Assembly: GCA_002337385.1 (NCBI GenBank)
Contig: DDFY01000022.1
Span: 1 to 62,377 of the forward strand
Direction of reading: 5' to 3'
Source: Erythrobacter sp. UBA1916
Lineage (GTDB): Bacteria > Pseudomonadota > Alphaproteobacteria > Sphingomonadales > Sphingomonadaceae
Length of the DNA: 62,377 bases
A program made the position numbers and the translations under genes. Below are positions 58,902 through 62,377 of this stretch, piece by piece (position 1 is the first letter of the stretch; every line of letters begins with the position of its first letter). The notes under the pieces are model-generated. The model was not told the origin of the DNA. It ran no database searches and saw only the letters and a list, made by a program, of their open reading frames with translations.

Positions 58902-59122
58902 TCGAATTCGTACCCTATCTGCTGATCCTCATCGGCTGGCAGCCCGCCGATGTCGATGGCTCGATGAGCCTCGCCCAGTCGCTTCACCCCAACGAGCGCG
59001 CCTGCGAGCAGGCTGGCGAGCAGGCCTTGGCCTCTGGCGAGGGTGCTTCCCAGCGCTATTTCTGCCTGCTGGCGCCAACGTCTCAGGATATCGATGCATT
59101 GTGGCAGGAGCAAAAGCGATGA
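58898..59122 (+). CDS. Small protein between DUF6653-like and RsmB-type genes
   Basis: A 74-residue protein of unknown function. The N-terminus is hydrophobic (VPYLLILIGW) and could be a weak signal or anchor. Two cysteines occur (RACEQAG and YFCLLAP). It overlaps the gene before by ATGA and the one after likewise (59119-59122), so it is locked in a translation-coupled run. I know no relative. Confidence 0.6.
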   Translation: MIEFVPYLLILIGWQPADVDGSMSLAQSLHPNERACEQAGEQALASGEGASQRYFCLLAPTSQDIDALWQEQKR

Positions 59123-60306
59123 CCCCCGCCGCCCGCCTGCAGTCCGCCATCGAAATTCTCGACCTGGTGATCGCCGCCGCGAAAGGGGGCGGTGCGCCCG
59201 CTGATCGCATCCTTGCCGAGTGGTTCAAGGGCCACCGTTTTGCCGGCTCGAAAGACAAGCGCGCGCTCCGCGAACTGGTTTACGATGCGATCCGTTTCTG
59301 CGGCCCGGTACCCGCCACTGGCCGCGCGGCCATGCTGGCGCTGGCCACCGAAAGCGAGGAGCATGACTGGCTGCTCGAACTGTTCGACGGCTCGAACTAT
59401 GGCCCCGCTGAACCTGCCGAAGGCGAGAAAATCGCCGAAACCGGCTTCGCGCCCCAGTGGCTGGAGAAGCGGCTTGCCGCATCTGGCCTTGGGCCCGATG
59501 ACGCCATGGCGCTGCTCGATCGCGCGCCGCTTGATCTGCGGATAAACAGTCTGAAGGCCGCTCCCGAGACGCTCGATCTGCCCGAAGAGGGCGAGCCTCT
59601 TGAGCTTGCCAATGCGCTGCGCTTCGCCGCTGGAACGCGGGTCGAACAGTGGGACGCCTATAAAGAGGGGCTGGTCGAAGTTCAGGATGCAGGCAGCCAG
59701 CTCGCCTGCGCGGCGGTTGGCGCCATGCCGGGCGAACTGGTGATCGATCTGTGCGCTGGGGCTGGCGGCAAGACGCTGGCGCTGGCCGCGCAGATGGAGA
59801 ACACTGGCACGCTGGTCGCTGCCGATACCGACCGCCGCCGCCTCTCGCAGCTTGCCCCGCGTTCTGAGCGGGCCGGGGCGAGCGATGTGGTCGAAGTGCT
59901 GCTCGATCCGGGTCGCGAGGCCGAGGCGCTGGCCGCCTACGCAGGCAAGGCCGACCGGGTGCTGGTCGATGCGCCGTGTTCGGGCACGGGCACATGGCGG
60001 CGCAATCCCGAGGCACGCTGGCGGTTGAGCCCGCGCGAGCTTGAGCGGCTGACCGCGTTGCAGGCCCGGCTGCTCGGCCTCGCCGCAGACCTGCTGCGCC
60101 CCGGCGGCCAGCTCACCTATGTCACCTGCTCGCTGCTTGACGAGGAAGGGGCAGGGCAGGTCGAGGCCTTTCTCGGTGCCCATGCCGGTTGGCAAGCCGT
60201 GCCACCTGCGCTGACACTTGGCCGAGCGCGCGGGGCGGGATGGCGGCTCGATCCGCTGCACGATGAGACCGATGGTTTTTTCATCGCCTGTATAACTAAG
60301 CCGTGA
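59119..60306 (+). CDS. RsmB/NOP-family RNA cytosine-5 methyltransferase
   Basis: A 395-residue AdoMet-dependent methyltransferase of the RsmB/NSUN family. The N-terminal region is NusB-like and helical; the catalytic part has VQDAGSQLACAAVGA, DLCAGAGGKTLALAAQM (motif I), DTDRRRLSQL, DAPCSGTGTWRRNPEARWRL (motif IV with Cys) and YVTCSLLDEEG (motif VI, catalytic Cys). It probably makes m5C in 16S rRNA, but RsmB and RsmF-like specificities cannot be told apart here. ATGA overlap with the previous gene. Confidence 0.9.
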   Translation: MTPAARLQSAIEILDLVIAAAKGGGAPADRILAEWFKGHRFAGSKDKRALRELVYDAIRFCGPVPATGRAAMLALATESEEHDWLLELFDGSNYGPAEPAEGEKIAETGFAPQWLEKRLAASGLGPDDAMALLDRAPLDLRINSLKAAPETLDLPEEGEPLELANALRFAAGTRVEQWDAYKEGLVEVQDAGSQLACAAVGAMPGELVIDLCAGAGGKTLALAAQMENTGTLVAADTDRRRLSQLAPRSERAGASDVVEVLLDPGREAEALAAYAGKADRVLVDAPCSGTGTWRRNPEARWRLSPRELERLTALQARLLGLAADLLRPGGQLTYVTCSLLDEEGAGQVEAFLGAHAGWQAVPPALTLGRARGAGWRLDPLHDETDGFFIACITKP

Positions 60307-60377
60307 TATCTCAGCCTCCGATGACTGCGAAGACCGTCCGAAGAAACGATAACCGGTCCGCACTGATGGAGAAGATC

Positions 60378-60875
60378 ATGCGTTTTGCCCCTGCTGCTGC
60401 TGCCCTTTCGCTGCTGTTCGCCGTTACCGCGAGCATGAGCGTTGCTGGCGAGCGGGCCGATGATCCGCGCGCCCTGGCGCTGGTGGCTGAGGGGCAGCAA
60501 CTTCTCGACGCTGGCAATACGCAAGGGGCCGTCGATGCCTTTGAGGCTGCGCTGGCGGTCGATCCGGGGATGAGCTCGGTGTTCCTCGATCTGGCCGAGG
60601 CTGCCCGGGCCGATGGTTTGCAGGGCAAGGCCATCCGCTACTACCGCGAAGCGCGCGATCGCGATCCGGACAATTTTGCCGCGCTTTCGGGCGAGGGTGA
60701 GGCACTGGTCGAAAAGGGCGCGATGACCGCCGCGCGCGAGGCTCTGACCGAGCTGGAGGAGCGCTGCGGCGAGAGCTGCGTCGAAACGCAACAGCTCGCC
60801 GCCGCGATTGCCGCGCGCCCTGCGGTGATGACCGCCGAAGCGACGCCGACAGAAAGCGCTGTCTCGCAGAACTAG
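60378..60875 (+). CDS. Exported TPR-repeat protein
   Basis: A 165-residue protein with a signal peptide (about residues 1-25, ATASMSVAG) and two to three TPR units: LVAEGQQLLDAGNTQGAVDA, FEAALAVDPGMSSVFLDLAE, GKAIRYYREARDRDPDNFAA. C-terminal region is Ala/Thr-rich with two Cys (ERCGESCVET). The ATG at 60378 has GGAGAAG 4 bases ahead; an ATG at 60366 is also possible. Function unknown; probably a periplasmic scaffold. Confidence 0.75.
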   Translation: MRFAPAAAALSLLFAVTASMSVAGERADDPRALALVAEGQQLLDAGNTQGAVDAFEAALAVDPGMSSVFLDLAEAARADGLQGKAIRYYREARDRDPDNFAALSGEGEALVEKGAMTAAREALTELEERCGESCVETQQLAAAIAARPAVMTAEATPTESAVSQN

Positions 60876-60911
60876 GCGGGTTCGCCGCCCGCTTCAGAAC
60901 GAGCGGAGCGG

Positions 60912-61403
60912 TTACCTGGCCCCGGTATGGTCTGCGAAGGCGGCGACCACGGCTTCGTATATCGGCTTCTTGAACGGGATGATCAGCGCGGGCAGCTGCT
61001 CGGCATCGACCCATTTCCAGTCCGAAAACTCGGGGTGCTTGTGCACCTCCAGATCGATGTCGGCCTCGGTCCCGGTCAGCCGCACGCAAGACCAGCGCTG
61101 GCGCTGCCCCACATAGCGGCCCTTCCACAGCTTGCCCTTCAGCTCTGCGGGAAGGTCGTAAAACAGTTCCTCTTCCATCCGCGCGACCAGTTCGACCTTG
61201 TCGGCGGTAAGCCCGGTTTCCTCGTGCAGCTCGCGCAGCATGGCCTCGTCGAGGTCTTCGCCCTCGTCGACGCCGCCTTGCGGCATCTGCCACCAGTCGC
61301 CTTCCTTGGTGTCGATCCGCTTGCCGACGAAGACGCGGCCCTCGGCATTAATTAGCATTGTGCCCACACAGGGGCGATATTGGCTCGGGTCAGGTTTGCT
61401 CAT
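60912..61403 (-). CDS. rppH: RNA pyrophosphohydrolase (Nudix)
   Basis: RppH removes pyrophosphate from mRNA 5' ends and starts RNase E-dependent decay. The 163-residue protein has the start YRPCVGTMLINAEGRVFVGK, then WWQMPQGGVDEGEDLDEAML and the Nudix box RELHEETGL, followed by the QRQRWSCVRLTG and FSDWKWVDAEQLP regions, all typical of RppH. Length is normal. It reads leftward, facing the TPR gene; korA starts divergently about 160 bases away. Confidence 0.95.
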   Translation of the reverse strand: MSKPDPSQYRPCVGTMLINAEGRVFVGKRIDTKEGDWWQMPQGGVDEGEDLDEAMLRELHEETGLTADKVELVARMEEELFYDLPAELKGKLWKGRYVGQRQRWSCVRLTGTEADIDLEVHKHPEFSDWKWVDAEQLPALIIPFKKPIYEAVVAAFADHTGAR

Positions 61404-61561
61404 TTGGCCGACTTAGTAGTATGGCCGCGCCAATTCCAGCACTTGCGCTGCATCAATGGTGGGGGGCATTTGTGCAGGCACAGAAAATCTTGATTGTCTC
61501 ACGGCCTTACCGAACCTAGGTCGCAGGCCAACAGGATCTATTGACGAAGGCCTTTTGCTTT

Positions 61562-62377
61562 ATGGCGACCCAGAACGCCGACCCGATTTCCCACAATGCC
61601 AGCCCCGATGCGGTTGTCGTCCGCTTTGCGGGCGATTCCGGCGACGGGATGCAGCTCACCGGCGGACAGTTCACGCTGTCGACCGCGCTGGCTGGCAACG
61701 ATTTGGCCACATTCCCCGATTTTCCGGCAGAAATCCGCGCTCCGCAGGGCACGCTGTTCGGGGTCTCGGCGTTCCAGATCAACTTCGGCAGCCGCGAAAT
61801 CAGCACCGCGGGCGACGCGCCCGACGTGCTGGTGGCAATGAACCCGGCTGCGCTGAAGGTGAACCTGTCGTCGCTGAAACCGGGCGGCCTGATCATCGCC
61901 GACTCCGGCGAGTTCACCAAGCGCAACCTCGACAAGGCCAAGTACGACAGCAATCCGCTCGAAGACGGCAGCCTTGCGCAGTGGGACTTGCTGGCCTTCG
62001 ACATTTCCGCGCTCACGATCGAGGCGGTGAAGGAGTTCGGGCTCGGCAACAAGGATGCGCTGCGTTCGAAGAACATGTGGACGCTGGGCCTGGCGCTGTG
62101 GATGTTCGACCGCGACCGCCAGCCGCTGATCGACTGGCTGAATGCCAAGTTCAAGACCAAGCCCGACATCGCCGCCGCCAACGTCGCTGCGCTCAACGCG
62201 GGCCACGCCTATGGCGAGACCGCGGAGCTGTCCGGCCCGCTCAAGCAGGTGCACATCGGCCCGGTCGAAAGCGAGCCGGGGCTTTATCGCACGATCACCG
62301 GCGCGGAAGCGGTGTCGCTCGGCCTCGTGGCGGGCGCGCAGCTGGCGGGCCTGCCGATGTTCTTCGGCGGCTATCCG
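61562..62377 (+). CDS. korA: 2-oxoacid:acceptor oxidoreductase alpha subunit (partial)
   Basis: The first 272 codons of a KorA-type subunit; the gene runs off the window. VVVRFAGDSGDGMQLTGGQF opens the gamma-type domain, with FPDFPAEIRAPQGTLFGVS, QINFGSREI and VLVAMNPAALKVNLSSLKPG, the pattern of fused gamma-alpha subunits of 2-oxoglutarate:ferredoxin oxidoreductase. The last visible part (ITGAEAVSLGLVAGAQLAGL) starts the alpha domain. It would convert 2-oxoglutarate and CoA to succinyl-CoA with reduction of ferredoxin. The beta subunit should lie just beyond the end. Confidence 0.92.
   Translation, partial: MATQNADPISHNASPDAVVVRFAGDSGDGMQLTGGQFTLSTALAGNDLATFPDFPAEIRAPQGTLFGVSAFQINFGSREISTAGDAPDVLVAMNPAALKVNLSSLKPGGLIIADSGEFTKRNLDKAKYDSNPLEDGSLAQWDLLAFDISALTIEAVKEFGLGNKDALRSKNMWTLGLALWMFDRDRQPLIDWLNAKFKTKPDIAAANVAALNAGHAYGETAELSGPLKQVHIGPVESEPGLYRTITGAEAVSLGLVAGAQLAGLPMFFGGYP

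Overview
The window is GC-rich, gene-dense chromosomal DNA from an alphaproteobacterium, most probably a sphingomonad close to Erythrobacteraceae. This placement rests on overall composition, the type of housekeeping genes, the many stop/start overlaps (ATGA, GTGA), and accessory genes such as a copper-type TonB receptor, a B3-like metallo-beta-lactamase and a LldD-like flavoprotein. It is inference, not a phylogenetic result. I see no rRNA, tRNA, CRISPR array, prophage or insertion sequence. The window begins inside ffh and ends inside a 2-oxoacid:acceptor oxidoreductase alpha subunit.

Layout. 1-2.8 kb: end of ffh, then rpsP-rimM-(small membrane protein)-trmD-rplS and a strong terminator. 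2.8-9.8 kb: APC permease, asd, a DUF4336 gene, a leftward EmrA/EmrB-type pump, an alpha/beta hydrolase and a short polar ORF. 9.8-11.1 kb: leftward rpsF-rpsR-rplI behind a two-way terminator. 11.3-19.5 kb: DUF3237 and DUF808 genes, a MurC/Mpl-type ligase divergent from an LD-carboxypeptidase, fabD-fabG, dnaN and an FprA-type ferredoxin reductase. 19.7-27.8 kb: a GGDEF-EAL-PilZ signalling protein, lepA, two tandem exported proteins (one CsgG-like) and a GT2-GtrA glycosyltransferase. 27.8-36.7 kb: a serine hydrolase, a CmcJ/NvfI-like oxygenase, then bamD-recN-lipoprotein-ligA and a glutaredoxin-MauE fusion. 36.7-42.7 kb: a DUF2946 protein with a copper-type TonB receptor, then leftward TIGR02117-like, prmA and B3-like lactamase genes and an SDR. 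42.8-46.8 kb: sdhC-sdhD-sdhA and an M20 peptidase. 46.9-55.1 kb: accessory genes (PhyH-like dioxygenase, cyclophilin, P450, DUF1996 lipoprotein, LldD-like enzyme) and a BlaI/M56 regulator pair. 55-62.4 kb: YpfJ-like metalloprotease, 3-hydroxybutyrate dehydrogenase, guaB, a small run ending in an RsmB-type methyltransferase, a TPR protein, rppH and korA.

Most genes are conserved housekeeping: translation, DNA replication and repair, envelope biogenesis and the TCA cycle. The observations most worth following are: (1) a block of about 140 codons inside ligA with about 50% GC against about 72% in the flanks, spanning the helix-hairpin-helix domain and carrying extra residues; (2) two adjacent exported proteins that look like diverged paralogues with a CsgG/FlgT-C-like layout and no recognised system around them; (3) an 18-bp hairpin after sdhA that buries both possible ATG starts of the next gene; (4) two BlaI-type palindromes spaced exactly 21 bp; (5) a copper-type TonB receptor whose usual plug cysteine is glycine.
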